Part shown: positions 16,665 through 25,726 of the stretch, in pieces
Layout of the letters: every line of letters begins with the position of its first letter
Position numbering within the stretch: the first letter of the stretch is position 1
From: Candidatus Omnitrophota bacterium
GTDB taxonomy: Bacteria > Omnitrophota > Gorgyraeia > Zapsychrales > Fredricksoniimonadaceae
Direction: 5' to 3'
NCBI GenBank assembly: GCA_028870995.1
Contig: JAGWOI010000002.1
Location: forward strand, 1-46,462
Length of the DNA stretch: 46,462 nucleotides
Translations under genes and position numbers: made by a program
Notes under the pieces: generated by a model
Told to the model about the DNA's origin: nothing
Seen by the model: the letters and a program-made list of their open reading frames with translations, nothing else
Databases searched by the model: none

Positions 16665-17426
16665 CTAGATCACCGGCTCATTGCCGTTGATCTTGGTGGC
16701 CAGCACCTTAATGGAGGCCAGGATATCGACCGGAACGGCAATCACCACGGTATTCGACTGGGAAGGCCCCAGACTGTCGATCGTCTGCAAGGTCCTTAGC
16801 TGCATGGCGCCGGGCGATTCGGCCATGGTCTTGGCGGCAGCCGCCAGGTTGAGGGCCGCCATCTTATCGCCTTCGGCCTTGGTAATGGTGGCGCGTTTCT
16901 CCCTTTCAGCGGAAGCCTGGCGCGACATCATTTCCTTTAATTCCTGCGGCACATCCACATCCAAGATCTTGATGGCCGTGACCTTCAGGCCCCAGCTTTG
17001 CGCCTGTTTCTGGATAATATTCTCGATCTCATCCCCGATCTTTTGGCGCTCGGCCAGCAGATCATCGAAACTCATGCCGCCCACCACATCGCGCAAGGCC
17101 GCCTGGGCATACTGAGAAACGGCATACAAATAATTCTGAACTTGGATGACCGCAGCCTGCGCATCGACCACCTGAAAATACACCACCCCGTTGATGGAGA
17201 CAGGGACATTGTCCTTGGTGATGGCCTGTTGCTTGGGGATATCGTTGGTCAGCACGCGCATATCCACGATCCGGGCGTCTTCGAGAAGAGGAATGATGAA
17301 ATTTAAGCCGGGTTGGAGGGTGCGGGAATACCGCCCCAATTGAAAAACGACGCCGGTTTGGTATTGTTGGATGATCCTGACGGACAGCAAAAGCACAACG
17401 AAAACAATGGGAATTAGGAATAGCAT
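16665..17426 (-). CDS. SPFH/band-7 (slipin-like) membrane protein
   Basis: 253 aa. A single N-terminal hydrophobic segment (residues 1-19) is followed by an SPFH domain (YQTGVVFQLGRYSRTLQPGLNFIIPLLEDARIVDMRV...) and an Ala/Glu-rich coiled-coil (QASAEREKRATITKAEGDKMAALNLAAAAK). These are features of slipins and prohibitin-like proteins that oligomerise at the membrane. Slipins often pair with an NfeD membrane protein, which is absent here. Confidence 0.88.
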   Translation of the reverse strand: MLFLIPIVFVVLLLSVRIIQQYQTGVVFQLGRYSRTLQPGLNFIIPLLEDARIVDMRVLTNDIPKQQAITKDNVPVSINGVVYFQVVDAQAAVIQVQNYLYAVSQYAQAALRDVVGGMSFDDLLAERQKIGDEIENIIQKQAQSWGLKVTAIKILDVDVPQELKEMMSRQASAEREKRATITKAEGDKMAALNLAAAAKTMAESPGAMQLRTLQTIDSLGPSQSNTVVIAVPVDILASIKVLATKINGNEPVI

Positions 17427-17477
17427 GCGCCCTCCTTATATTAGAAGTTTTATCTTAACATCCCTCCAAAGCAAAAA

Positions 17478-18512
17478 CTACTTAAAAAGCCCGTACGGAT
17501 AAATGCCCGAAGAATGACCGTCGCTCCAGGTGATCCCCACGGCATAATTGCCCAAAGGCAAAATTTCAACGGGTTCAATGTTTTCGGGGATCTTTTTGAC
17601 ATCCACCAGCCGCTGTCCGGTCGTCTCCGAGACGCACAGGGCGCACTGGCAGCCGGCGCGCAGGTCAAAGGCATTGGCTGAAAGCTCCCGGCCGTCGCTG
17701 AAGACCAGCACCACCCGGCCGTCGCGAAAGCCGGCATCCTTGAGTTCGGCGTGTGGGGTGTGAACGTCCTTGATCGCCTGCAGCAGCCCGTCCGCGGCTT
17801 TCTTCATATACTCATTGCCTTCGCAGCCGCCCCCGGCGCCGGAAAGGGCTTCCAGGATGGGGATCTCCACCAGCGTCTTGACCCCGAAGCGCTTGGACAG
17901 GGCCCCGGCCTTTTGCCCGCCGAAAATATAATATTTCCTGCCCGTATCCGGCGCCGTGAAGTATGCCATGTTCTCAATAATCCCCAGCACCGGCACCTCG
18001 ACCTTCTCAAACATCAGGATGCCGCGGGCGGTGTCAACCAGGGAAAGGCTGTGATGGGTGGTGATGATGAGAGCCCCTGTCAATTTGATGGATTGGGTGA
18101 TGGTCAACTGCACATCCCCGGTCCCCGGAGGCATGTCCAGCACCAGAAAGTCCAGTTCGCCCCAGTCGGTCTGAAATAAGAGTTGTTGAATGTAGCGGGT
18201 GACGATGGGCCCGCGCATCACCGCCGGCGCATCGCCTAGCAAAAATCCGAAGGACATAAGCTTCAGGCCCTGGTGCTCGACAGGCACCAGCAGTTTGAAT
18301 TCATTGGCGTTGACCTTGGTTTCCTGAAGATTAAAAAGCGACGGCAGCGACGGTCCGTAAATATCGGCATCCAGAAGTCCTACTTTCAGCCCCCGCTGCG
18401 AAAGCTCGCAGGCCAGGGCAGCGGCCAGGGTGGATTTGCCGACTCCGCCCTTGCAAGAAGAGATAGCGATGACGTGCTTGACCTTGGACAAGGAAAATGG
18501 ATTTGGGCTCAT
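17478..18512 (-). CDS. Mrp/NBP35-type ATPase fused to DUF971 (HCF101-like)
   Basis: 344 aa. The Mrp/ApbC domain (residues 12-245) has the deviant Walker A CKGGVGKST, a LLDADIYGPSLPSLF switch and DMPPGTGDVQLTI, all typical of iron-sulfur carrier ATPases. The CPxC motif that usually holds the bridging cluster is absent: the segment reads ENMAYFTAPDTGRKYYIFG. A DUF971 domain (about 255-344) supplies CQCALC cysteines instead. Plant HCF101 has a similar lack of the CxxC and a C-terminal DUF971, so this may be a bacterial equivalent that lacks the N-terminal DUF59. No Shine-Dalgarno is obvious before ATG 18512. It may mature clusters for the adjacent complex I; that is inference. Confidence 0.85.
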   Translation of the reverse strand: MSPNPFSLSKVKHVIAISSCKGGVGKSTLAAALACELSQRGLKVGLLDADIYGPSLPSLFNLQETKVNANEFKLLVPVEHQGLKLMSFGFLLGDAPAVMRGPIVTRYIQQLLFQTDWGELDFLVLDMPPGTGDVQLTITQSIKLTGALIITTHHSLSLVDTARGILMFEKVEVPVLGIIENMAYFTAPDTGRKYYIFGGQKAGALSKRFGVKTLVEIPILEALSGAGGGCEGNEYMKKAADGLLQAIKDVHTPHAELKDAGFRDGRVVLVFSDGRELSANAFDLRAGCQCALCVSETTGQRLVDVKKIPENIEPVEILPLGNYAVGITWSDGHSSGIYPYGLFK

Positions 18513-18528
18513 AGGTACACAGGGACAG

Positions 18529-18551
18529 AAAAAGGGGACAGTCCCCTTTTT
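18529..18551. repeat. GGGGAC palindrome between sucD and mrp
   Basis: Copy with central A on the plus strand. One base separates the A-run from the sucD stop TAA (18555-18553). The mrp start is 16 bp beyond. Confidence 0.97.
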
Positions 18552-18552
18552 C

Positions 18553-19422
18553 TTACTTTAAATTAGCCGCCAGGGCCTGAGGAATTTCATCGGGGAAGTC
18601 AACGACGATGACACCGGCGTCACGCAGGATCTGCATTTTAGCTTCCGCCGTGGAATCGCCGGAAGAGATGATGGCGCCGGCATGCCCCATGCGCTTGCCT
18701 GCCGGGGCCGTGCGTCCGGCGATGAAGGAAACCACCGGTTTGGTGATGAATCTTTTGATATAATCGGCGGCCAGCTGCTCGTCCCCGCCGCCGATCTCAC
18801 CGACCATGACAATGGCGCGGGTGTCAGGGTCCTCCTGAAACATCTTCAGCACATCCACGAACCTGGTGCCGATAATCGGATCTCCCCCTAAGCCGACACA
18901 GGTGGATTGCCCCATGCCGTTGGCCGACAAATTAAAGACCACCTCATAGGTGAGGGTACCTGAACGCGAAATGACACCGATATCACCGGGTTTATGGATA
19001 TGGCCGGGCATGATGCCGATCTTGCACTTGCCCGGTGAGATCAGCCCCGGGCAGTTGGGCCCGATCAATCGGATCTGGGTGTTCCTCAAGGCCTTCTTGA
19101 CTTCCACCATGTCCAACACGGGAATCCCTTCTGTGATGCAGATGATGAGAGGAATGCCTGCTTCAATATCTTCGCAAACGGCCGCTTTGGCGAACTTGGC
19201 CGGCACGTAGATGACTGCAGCGTCGCAGCCTGTCTTGTCCCTGGCTTCCTTGACGCTATTAAAAACAGGGATGCCGTTAACATCCTGGCCGCCCTTGCCC
19301 GGCGTCACCCCGCCGACGACCTTGGTGCCGTAATCCTGCATCTGCTTGGCATGGAATGACCCGTCGCGGCCGGTGATGCCTTGAACAATGACCTTGGTAT
19401 TTTGATCAATAAGGATGGACAT
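18553..19422 (-). CDS. sucD: succinyl-CoA synthetase alpha subunit
   Basis: 289 aa. It forms succinyl-CoA ligase with SucC and carries the phosphohistidine. Seen: N-terminal CoA-binding Rossmann motif ([16 protein letters not shown]), [11 protein letters not shown], and the active-site region [12 protein letters not shown] with the phospho-His. Length and order are standard, and it starts one base after sucC ends. Confidence 0.97.
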   Translation of the reverse strand: MSILIDQNTKVIVQGITGRDGSFHAKQMQDYGTKVVGGVTPGKGGQDVNGIPVFNSVKEARDKTGCDAAVIYVPAKFAKAAVCEDIEAGIPLIICITEGIPVLDMVEVKKALRNTQIRLIGPNCPGLISPGKCKIGIMPGHIHKPGDIGVISRSGTLTYEVVFNLSANGMGQSTCVGLGGDPIIGTRFVDVLKMFQEDPDTRAIVMVGEIGGGDEQLAADYIKRFITKPVVSFIAGRTAPAGKRMGHAGAIISSGDSTAEAKMQILRDAGVIVVDFPDEIPQALAANLK

Positions 19423-19423
19423 G

Positions 19424-20554
19424 TTATCTCGTGTGTTTTACCGCCTCTGTGACCGCCTGGCGCATAGACGTAAATGTTGTTAACCCGGCAGCGGTCAACA
19501 GCGCCTTGGCCTCGGTCTCATTGGTCCCTGTCAAACGGATGACCAGGGGCACATGGATCTGTATCTGCTTTAACGCGGTCAGGATGCCGTTGGCGATATC
19601 GTCGCAGCGGGTGATGCCGCCGAATATATTGATGAGGATGACCTTGACATCCTTGTTGCGCAGGATGATCTTGAGGGCGTTGAGCACTTTTTCAGGGTTC
19701 GAGGAACCGCCCACATCCAAAAAGTTGGCCGGCCGGCCGCCCAGCAGGTTGACGCCGTCCATGGTGCCCATGGCCAGCCCCGCCCCGTTGACGATGCAGC
19801 CGACATTGCCGTCCAGCTTGACGAAGCTTAAGCCCTTGGACTTGGCTTCCAGCTCGTCGGGGTCTTCGTACTTCATGTCCCGCAGCGCCACCAGTTCAGG
19901 ATGACGGTCCAGGGCATTGTCGTCAATGATGATCTTGGCGTCCACCGCGATAAGGTTCCCTTCTCCATTAATACAGAAAGGGTTGATCTCCGCCAAAGAG
20001 CAGTCTTTCTCAAAAAATAATTTAATGAGCTTTTGCAGGATGGCCGTAGCACTCTTCTGCAGGCGCGGGTCGCTGAACAACTGAGCCGCCACCGGCACCC
20101 AGCGCGCCTCATCCAGCTCCTTGTTGCCCTGCATATAAAATTTGATGATCTTTTCGGGATGGGTCTTGGCGGTTTCTTCGATCTCCACCCCGCCTTCGGC
20201 GGAAGCAATGACCACCACATCGCCTTTGATATTGTCGATGGTGACCGCCAGGTAATATTCTTTCTTGATATCAACGGCCTTGGCCACCAGCAGCCGTTCC
20301 ACGGTATAGCCCTTGATATTGAGCTGCTTGATGCGGCTGAACTCAGCGCCCAAATCCGCCTCGTTATTGACCACCTTGACGCCGCCGGCCTTGCCGCGGC
20401 CGCCCACTAAAACCTGGGCCTTGATCACCACCGGAAACCCTGATTTGCGGGCAATGGCCAGCGCTTCTTCAGGTGTCTGGGCCACATTTCCTGGAGCCAC
20501 CGGAATACCGTATTCAATGAACAAATTTCTTGCCTGATACTCGTGAATCTTCAT
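19424..20554 (-). CDS. sucC: succinyl-CoA synthetase beta subunit
   Basis: 376 aa with an N-terminal ATP-grasp domain ([41 protein letters not shown]) and a C-terminal CoA-ligase domain containing [18 protein letters not shown] and [12 protein letters not shown]. The pair converts succinyl-CoA to succinate with nucleotide triphosphate formation. A TATAAT lies about 65 bp upstream at 20624-20619. Confidence 0.97.
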   Translation of the reverse strand: MKIHEYQARNLFIEYGIPVAPGNVAQTPEEALAIARKSGFPVVIKAQVLVGGRGKAGGVKVVNNEADLGAEFSRIKQLNIKGYTVERLLVAKAVDIKKEYYLAVTIDNIKGDVVVIASAEGGVEIEETAKTHPEKIIKFYMQGNKELDEARWVPVAAQLFSDPRLQKSATAILQKLIKLFFEKDCSLAEINPFCINGEGNLIAVDAKIIIDDNALDRHPELVALRDMKYEDPDELEAKSKGLSFVKLDGNVGCIVNGAGLAMGTMDGVNLLGGRPANFLDVGGSSNPEKVLNALKIILRNKDVKVILINIFGGITRCDDIANGILTALKQIQIHVPLVIRLTGTNETEAKALLTAAGLTTFTSMRQAVTEAVKHTR

Positions 20555-20582
20555 AATGTATTGAATAGTAGCACAATTTACC

Positions 20583-20624
20583 GCAATTGCGATATAAAAA
20601 TTGCGTTTTTGGACTAAAATTATA
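20583..20624 (-). promoter_or_regulatory. sucC / TPR-gene divergent regulatory region
   Basis: Minus-strand TATAAT at 20624-20619 is a good -10 for sucC, although no clear -35 accompanies it. The plus strand has TATACT at 20621-20626, overlapping the same spot. GCAATT...AATTGC (20583-20605) is an inverted repeat that could act as an operator for sucC. Confidence 0.4.
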
Positions 20625-20643
20625 CTCGACCGGAGAATAGGTT

Positions 20644-23070
20644 CTGAAATCCTTTTTACTTAAACCCTTGTCCCTCCTTTTTATCGCTCTCATAGGGTTC
20701 ATTGCCTATGCTGACACCTTCCACTGTTCCCTTCATTTCGATGATGAATTTCTTCTCATCGATAATGCTTCTTTACGGCATCTTGGCGACCTTCAGGGCA
20801 TCTGGAACTTCCTTCCTTGCCGCTTTATTTTCTATCTTACGCTGGCGCTGAATTACCACTTCGGCAAGCTGCATGTCTTCGGCTACCATGTGGTCAATCT
20901 GCTGCTCCATATTGTCTCGGCCGGCATGGTCTGGTGGTTTGTGCTTTTAACCCTGGCCTCACCCGTCATCAAAGGAACGGCCGCGGCCCCGATATCTAAA
21001 ACCAAACCTTCATCCAAATCAAAAAAGGCACCGGCATTTATCCAATTCCAGGGAGATCCCATTGCAGGTCATGCCCCCCTCATCGCTTTATTGGCCGGGC
21101 TTGTATTTGTTTCCCACCCCCTCCAAACCCAGGCGGTAACCTATATCGTGCAGCGGGCCGCTGCCCTGGTAACGCTGTTTTATGTGGCCACCCTGTGTTT
21201 TTACGCCAAATCCCGGCTCCGGCAGGAGCAAAACCCTTCAGGCGGCTCATGGAAAATCTATTATGCCGCGGCCCTGGCGGCGGATGTTATGGCCATGTAC
21301 TCTAAAGAGATCGCCATCACCTTGCCTTTAATGATCCTGCTTTATGAATTCTGTTTCTTTAACGTCAAAGGCAAATTCCCCTGGGCCTATCTGGCCCCTT
21401 TCCTTCTGACTATTTTTCTTATACCGGGCACCATGTATTTGACCCGAGGCATTCACCATATCAATTCCGGCGACCTTGCCAACGCCATGCAGGGAACGAC
21501 CAGAGTCTCCTCTGCGGACTATCTTTTGACCCAGTTCAGGGTCATCGTCACCTATATCCGGCTTTTCTTTTTGCCCATCCATCAGAACCTGGATTATGAT
21601 TACCGTATTTCCAAAAGCCTTTTCGAAAGCCCCACCCTGTTAAGTTTTCTTTTACTCTGCGGGGTCCTTTATGCCGCCATCCGGCTGTTCGCAAAATACC
21701 GGCTGTTGTCTTTCGGGATCTTCTGGTTTTTTTTAAGTTTGGGGCCGGAATCCAGCATCTTCCCCATCAATGATGTCATTTTCGAACACAGGCTTTATCT
21801 ACCGATGGCAGGTTTAAGCCTATTTATCGTCGCTGGTGTGTACTACCTGGTGGGCCGACGGAGTCTGCGGGCCATGACCGCGGTCCTGATCCTTATTGTG
21901 GCTGTCAATACCGCCTTGTCCTACCAACGAAATAAGGTCTGGAAGGATGAGTTCACCCTATGGGGCGATACCATCCAAAAATCGCCCCATAAGGCAAGGC
22001 CCTACAATAATTTGGGAAATGCCTATCTTAAGGAAGGTAAATTTGATCTGGCCATAAAAAATTTCAACAAAGCCATCGCCCTGGACCCTGCCTATGCCGA
22101 ACCGCTTGTCAATCTCGGGCTTATCTATGATCATCGCGGCCGGTGGGCCAAAGCCTTGTCTTATTACAATAAAGCCATTGCAGCCAACCCTCATTTCGCC
22201 GGTGCCTATGATAACCGCGGGAGTCTTTATAATGAAATGGGCAAGATCGAGCTTGCCCTGAATGATTACAATAAAGCCATCGGACTGGATCCCAGATTCG
22301 CGGCAGCCTACAACAACCGCGGCTATGCTTATTCGGAACAGCTAGTCTGGGACAAAGCCATCTCGGATTTCAACCAAGCCCTCGCCCTAAACCCTCACTT
22401 GCCTCAAGCCTATAGCGGCCGCGGCATCAGTTATGATGGACAGGGCAATTTCTCCCAAGCCATCCTTGATTTGAACATGGCCATCAAGTTGGCCCCTCAA
22501 AATGCAGACAGCTATTTTGACCGGGGCCTGGTCTATGCCAGACATAAAAATATGGACCAGGCCGTCCGCGACTTTAACAAGGCCGCCCAGATCAATCCAA
22601 ACTACGCCAATGCCTATCACAACCTGGGCATCATTCATTTCAATCAGGGCAAGCTCGCGCAAGCCTTGCGGGATTTTGACAAAGCCTTGGCTTTAAATCC
22701 CCGTGACGCTCAAGCCTTCAATAACCGCGGCGTTATTCATTTGCGGCAAGGCGACCTTGCAGGGGCACTCGCCGATTATGACAAAGCCCTTCAAATTAGT
22801 CCCGATTATGCCGATGCCTTTTACAACCGGGGCCATGTCTATATTTTGCAAATAAAATTCCGGCGGGCCCTTGCGGATTTCAACAAAGCCATTGCCTTAA
22901 ACCGCCGCAATGCCGGCGCCTACGCGGACCGGGCCGCCATTTATTATCAGTCTCAAGAATTTGACAAAGCGTGGGCGGACATACATGAAGCGCAACGCCT
23001 GGGAGCCGAGGTCAACCCCAGACTCATCCAGGCTCTTAAGCAGGCCTCTGCTATGAAAAAATCTCCTTAA
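20644..23070 (+). CDS. GT-C-like membrane protein with ten TPRs (TMTC-like), probable CTG start
   Basis: About 808 aa. The first 430 residues are polytopic and begin with a TM followed by HFDDEFLLIDN, an acidic loop motif like the catalytic first loop of GT-C glycosyltransferases. This N-terminal layout plus TPRs resembles TMTC-type protein O-glycosyltransferases. Residues about 450-800 (nucleotides 21990-23030) hold ten consecutive 34-residue TPRs with Asn-Asn-Arg-Gly and Ala-Leu-Asn-Pro signatures. The frame has a stop at 20638-20640. CTG at 20644 is preferred because GGAG (20632-20635) sits 8 nt upstream and it yields a basic N-terminus (MKSFLLKP); the alternative TTG at 20668 has no ribosome-binding site. 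The 3' end overlaps the convergent hydrolase gene by 20 bp. Confidence 0.8.
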   Translation: MKSFLLKPLSLLFIALIGFIAYADTFHCSLHFDDEFLLIDNASLRHLGDLQGIWNFLPCRFIFYLTLALNYHFGKLHVFGYHVVNLLLHIVSAGMVWWFVLLTLASPVIKGTAAAPISKTKPSSKSKKAPAFIQFQGDPIAGHAPLIALLAGLVFVSHPLQTQAVTYIVQRAAALVTLFYVATLCFYAKSRLRQEQNPSGGSWKIYYAAALAADVMAMYSKEIAITLPLMILLYEFCFFNVKGKFPWAYLAPFLLTIFLIPGTMYLTRGIHHINSGDLANAMQGTTRVSSADYLLTQFRVIVTYIRLFFLPIHQNLDYDYRISKSLFESPTLLSFLLLCGVLYAAIRLFAKYRLLSFGIFWFFLSLGPESSIFPINDVIFEHRLYLPMAGLSLFIVAGVYYLVGRRSLRAMTAVLILIVAVNTALSYQRNKVWKDEFTLWGDTIQKSPHKARPYNNLGNAYLKEGKFDLAIKNFNKAIALDPAYAEPLVNLGLIYDHRGRWAKALSYYNKAIAANPHFAGAYDNRGSLYNEMGKIELALNDYNKAIGLDPRFAAAYNNRGYAYSEQLVWDKAISDFNQALALNPHLPQAYSGRGISYDGQGNFSQAILDLNMAIKLAPQNADSYFDRGLVYARHKNMDQAVRDFNKAAQINPNYANAYHNLGIIHFNQGKLAQALRDFDKALALNPRDAQAFNNRGVIHLRQGDLAGALADYDKALQISPDYADAFYNRGHVYILQIKFRRALADFNKAIALNRRNAGAYADRAAIYYQSQEFDKAWADIHEAQRLGAEVNPRLIQALKQASAMKKSP

Positions 23071-23830
23071 AAAATTTCTGCATTTCGATCCAGGAGGCCT
23101 TGTCCGCCGCTTCATTGTAAAGAGCGCCGGGCGGATTATCACCCTTGTTATCGGGATTGGTGAATCCGTGCATCGCCCCCGGGTATTTGACCAGCTTGTA
23201 ATCGACGTGGGCGTCCTTCATTTCCTTCTCAAAGGCCGCCACCTCCGCCGGCTTGACAAAGGGATCGTCGGCGCCGTGCAGGACCAGGACCTTGGCCTTG
23301 ATATTCTTGGCATCTTGCGGGGTTGGAGAGCTTAGTTCTCCGTGGAAACTCACCACCCCTTTGACATCCGCGCCGCTGCGGGCCAATTCCAAAACTGCCA
23401 TGCCGCCGAAACAATACCCAATGGCAGCCAATTTGCCGGTGTCCACATTGGGGACCGCTTTCAAAACATCCAGGGCCACATTGACCCGCTGCCTTAAAAG
23501 AGCGCGATTTTCTTTAAATTTCCCGGATTCAGCCGCAGCCTCTTTGATCGTTTGCGGCCGCACGCCCTTGCCGTAAATATCCGCCGCAAAGGCCACATAC
23601 CCCAATTCGGCCAGCATATCCGCGCGTCTCTTGGCGTAATCGTTGAGCCCTTTCCATTCATGCACAACCATGATCCCGGGACGCTTGCCTTTAAAGGCAT
23701 CGTCATACGCCAGGTATCCTTCCAAAGGCGTGTTGTCTTGTTGGTACTCCACCGGCATGGTTTTTAACTCGCCCCAGGCCGGCACTGTGAAGCCGGCAAA
23801 GGCAATCATGGAAGCAAAAAGTAAACGCAT
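23051..23830 (-). CDS. exported dienelactone hydrolase family protein
   Basis: 259 aa alpha/beta hydrolase with a signal peptide (residues 1-20, cleavage after PAWG). The dienelactone-hydrolase triad is visible: nucleophile Cys140 in GYCFGG, Asp in HGADDPF (188/189) and His221 in AMHGFT. The family hydrolyses ester or lactone bonds; the physiological substrate is unknown and the periplasmic location is unusual. A good Shine-Dalgarno (GGAG, 6 nt spacing) precedes ATG 23830. Confidence 0.92.
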   Translation of the reverse strand: MRLLFASMIAFAGFTVPAWGELKTMPVEYQQDNTPLEGYLAYDDAFKGKRPGIMVVHEWKGLNDYAKRRADMLAELGYVAFAADIYGKGVRPQTIKEAAAESGKFKENRALLRQRVNVALDVLKAVPNVDTGKLAAIGYCFGGMAVLELARSGADVKGVVSFHGELSSPTPQDAKNIKAKVLVLHGADDPFVKPAEVAAFEKEMKDAHVDYKLVKYPGAMHGFTNPDNKGDNPPGALYNEAADKASWIEMQKFFKEIFS

Positions 23831-23845
23831 AGGCTTCTCCTTTCT

Positions 23846-23866
23846 AAAAGGGGACTGTCCCCTTTT
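23846..23866. repeat. GGGGAC palindrome upstream of the hydrolase gene
   Basis: Copy with central T on the plus strand. It starts one base after the stop TGA (23870-23868) of the 219-aa exported-protein gene and is followed 15 bp later by the hydrolase start. Confidence 0.97.
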
Positions 23867-23867
23867 C

Positions 23868-24527
23868 TCAAGAAATCTTTTCCCCGCGCAATATCGGTGC
23901 CAAAGGTTTTTCGTCGATCCTTAAGCCGCCGTTATGTTCGATGTGAATGGTGTACAGATAGCCGGGGACAAAAACAACCCCCGGCGCCTCCACCTGCACG
24001 CTTTTGACCCCCGCCTGCCTGGCCTTGGCCTGGTCAAAGGTGTATTGCCAAAAATCCCTCCAGAATTCATTTTCAAAACCGCTGGTCCTTCCCGGGATCT
24101 TGTACCCGCCGGGGATCTGGTCCACCCGGGTGATGGGAAATTCCTGGGTGCGGGGACCGTCGAGCACAAAAGCTTTCCAGAACAAATACACGCTTTTGCC
24201 GCGGAAACGGTCGCCGGCAGCCACAAATTTGTCTTGGAAACGCACAACCAGGGACTCGAACTGGATCAGATTGCCGCGAAAGGTAAAATATTTCGGCGAC
24301 ATGGGCCTGCCCCGGCTGTCATACTCGATGAATTTAATGGTGGTCACGGGCTGGCGGGTCTGCGGGTCCTCATGCACGGCAGTCACCAGCACCTGGGCCG
24401 CCCGGGACTCCGCCTCGAGCCGGTCGATGATTTGCTGGTACACCCGCTGCCGGTCCAGATGCCGGAACAGCCAAAGCCCGGCAAGGATCAAACCAAGCAA
24501 GAAAAAGACCTGAATCATCCTGCGCAT
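23868..24527 (-). CDS. membrane-anchored or exported protein of unknown function
   Basis: 219 aa from ATG 24527, chosen because AGGAGG at 24540-24535 gives ideal spacing. Residues 3-22 (MIQVFFLLGLILAGLWLF) form one transmembrane or uncleaved signal segment, followed by a coiled-coil-like stretch (QIIDRLEAESRAAQV) and a soluble, beta-rich domain. No catalytic motif was recognised. It shares a transcription unit with the dienelactone hydrolase. Confidence 0.75.
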   Translation of the reverse strand: MRRMIQVFFLLGLILAGLWLFRHLDRQRVYQQIIDRLEAESRAAQVLVTAVHEDPQTRQPVTTIKFIEYDSRGRPMSPKYFTFRGNLIQFESLVVRFQDKFVAAGDRFRGKSVYLFWKAFVLDGPRTQEFPITRVDQIPGGYKIPGRTSGFENEFWRDFWQYTFDQAKARQAGVKSVQVEAPGVVFVPGYLYTIHIEHNGGLRIDEKPLAPILRGEKIS

Positions 24528-24590
24528 CTCAAGTCCTCCTAAAACCAACTGTCTATGGTACTATTTTAGGCGCGAATAATCAATATTGCC

Positions 24591-24619
24591 TTGCCTGGTT
24601 CAAAAGGCTCGGCTATGAT
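24591..24619 (+). promoter_or_regulatory. putative promoter of dedA
   Basis: TTGCCT (24591-24596), 17 bp spacer, TATGAT (24614-24619). The start would fall within one or two bases of ATG 24627, so the transcript may be leaderless. Confidence 0.5.
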
Positions 24620-24626
24620 GTCTTGC

Positions 24627-25259
24627 ATGTCCCTCATTCATCAATACGCCGATTTTCTTCTTCACCTCGACCGCCATCTGTCTTCGGTCGTCGCTCATTA
24701 CGGCGCCTGGACCTATCTCATCATGTTCGCCATCATTTTCTGCGAAACCGGCCTGGTCGTCACGCCTTTTCTGCCGGGTGATTCCCTGCTTTTTGTGCTG
24801 GGCGCCCTGGCCGCAGGGGGCATTTTGCAATTAGGATGGGTCCTCCTTGGATTATCCTTGGCCGCGGTCGGCGGTAATATGCTCAACTACACCATCGGCC
24901 TGTACCTGTCGGAAAAGGTTTTGAGCCATCAAGCCCTTCCCTTTGTAAATCAGGAGTATACCCGGCGCACGCATCTTTTCTTCGAAAAATATGGCGCCAA
25001 AACCATTATCATCACCCGGTTTATTCCCATTATCCGGACCTTCGCGCCCTTTTTGGCCGGGGTGGGCAGAATGCCCCACATGCGATTTACGATTTACAAT
25101 ATCATCGGAGGAACAGCCTGGGTTTTGGTGGGAGTTTTAAGCGGATTTTTCTTCGGCGGCCTGCCCTGGGTGCAAAAAAACTTTTCTTTGGTCATCCTGG
25201 CCATTGTGGTCATCTCTCTTATCCCTGCGGCAATTGAATTTATGAAGCACCGCCGCTGA
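24627..25259 (+). CDS. dedA: DedA family membrane protein
   Basis: 210 aa. From the preferred ATG at 24627 the protein aligns by eye to Escherichia DedA (LIHQYADFLLHLDRHLSS; CETGLVVTPFLPGDSLLFVLGALA). The motifs FLPGDS and the basic TRFIPIIRTFAPFLAGVGRM are typical of this SNARE-associated superfamily, implicated in undecaprenyl-phosphate or lipid flipping. Several hydrophobic segments, with reentrant loops expected. Earlier TTG/ATG codons (24591-24618) lie within the promoter-like sequence. Confidence 0.9.
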   Translation: MSLIHQYADFLLHLDRHLSSVVAHYGAWTYLIMFAIIFCETGLVVTPFLPGDSLLFVLGALAAGGILQLGWVLLGLSLAAVGGNMLNYTIGLYLSEKVLSHQALPFVNQEYTRRTHLFFEKYGAKTIIITRFIPIIRTFAPFLAGVGRMPHMRFTIYNIIGGTAWVLVGVLSGFFFGGLPWVQKNFSLVILAIVVISLIPAAIEFMKHRR

Positions 25260-25272
25260 GCCAATTCTTAAT

Positions 25273-25710
25273 TTAACGCTTTAAATGCCGCGCATGGAAC
25301 CTGTCCATCAGGTTGAGGAACTTGTTAAACTGTTCCGGTGTCAATATCACCCTGACCCCAAGAATGGAAGACAGCCTCTCATCCTCCATGCGGGCCACCA
25401 CGGTTTTGATGCGGTCATGCAGCCGGTGTATTTTTGCCATATCCAACTGCGGCTTCATTAATTCTTCCCTGAGGGCTTCCCTGGCCGCCTTCATCTGACG
25501 ATGTTCTTCCAGCATAACGGAACGATGCTGCTGTTTATTGGCTTCCAGTTCTTTTTTCTGTTCATCGGTCAGGTTAAGCCTGCTAAAAACTTCCTGGATG
25601 TGACGCTCCATGCGGGCATTGGGGGGAGGCTGCGGCGGGGCATTTTGTGCCTGCGCCAAAGGCAGCATTGCCAGCATCCACATCCCCACCCCAAGTAAAA
25701 TTTTTTTCAT
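25273..25710 (-). CDS. Spy/CpxP-like periplasmic protein (LTxxQ)
   Basis: 145 aa. A signal peptide (residues 1-22, cleavage after AQAQ) is followed by a mostly helical, Met/His/Arg-rich region with FSRLNLTDEQKKELEANKQQH and ILTPEQFNKF, the paired LTxxQ motifs of the Spy/CpxP family of stress chaperones and metal-response proteins. It sits 16 bp after the anti-sigma gene, consistent with a target or feedback component of the sigma regulon. Confidence 0.8.
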   Translation of the reverse strand: MKKILLGVGMWMLAMLPLAQAQNAPPQPPPNARMERHIQEVFSRLNLTDEQKKELEANKQQHRSVMLEEHRQMKAAREALREELMKPQLDMAKIHRLHDRIKTVVARMEDERLSSILGVRVILTPEQFNKFLNLMDRFHARHLKR

Positions 25711-25726
25711 ATATCTTCCCCTCTGT

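Noticed and set aside
20601..20626. Confident plus-strand promoter for the TPR gene
   Set aside because: TATACT is present, but the spacing to TTGCGT is only 14 bp and the start point would overlap the Shine-Dalgarno.
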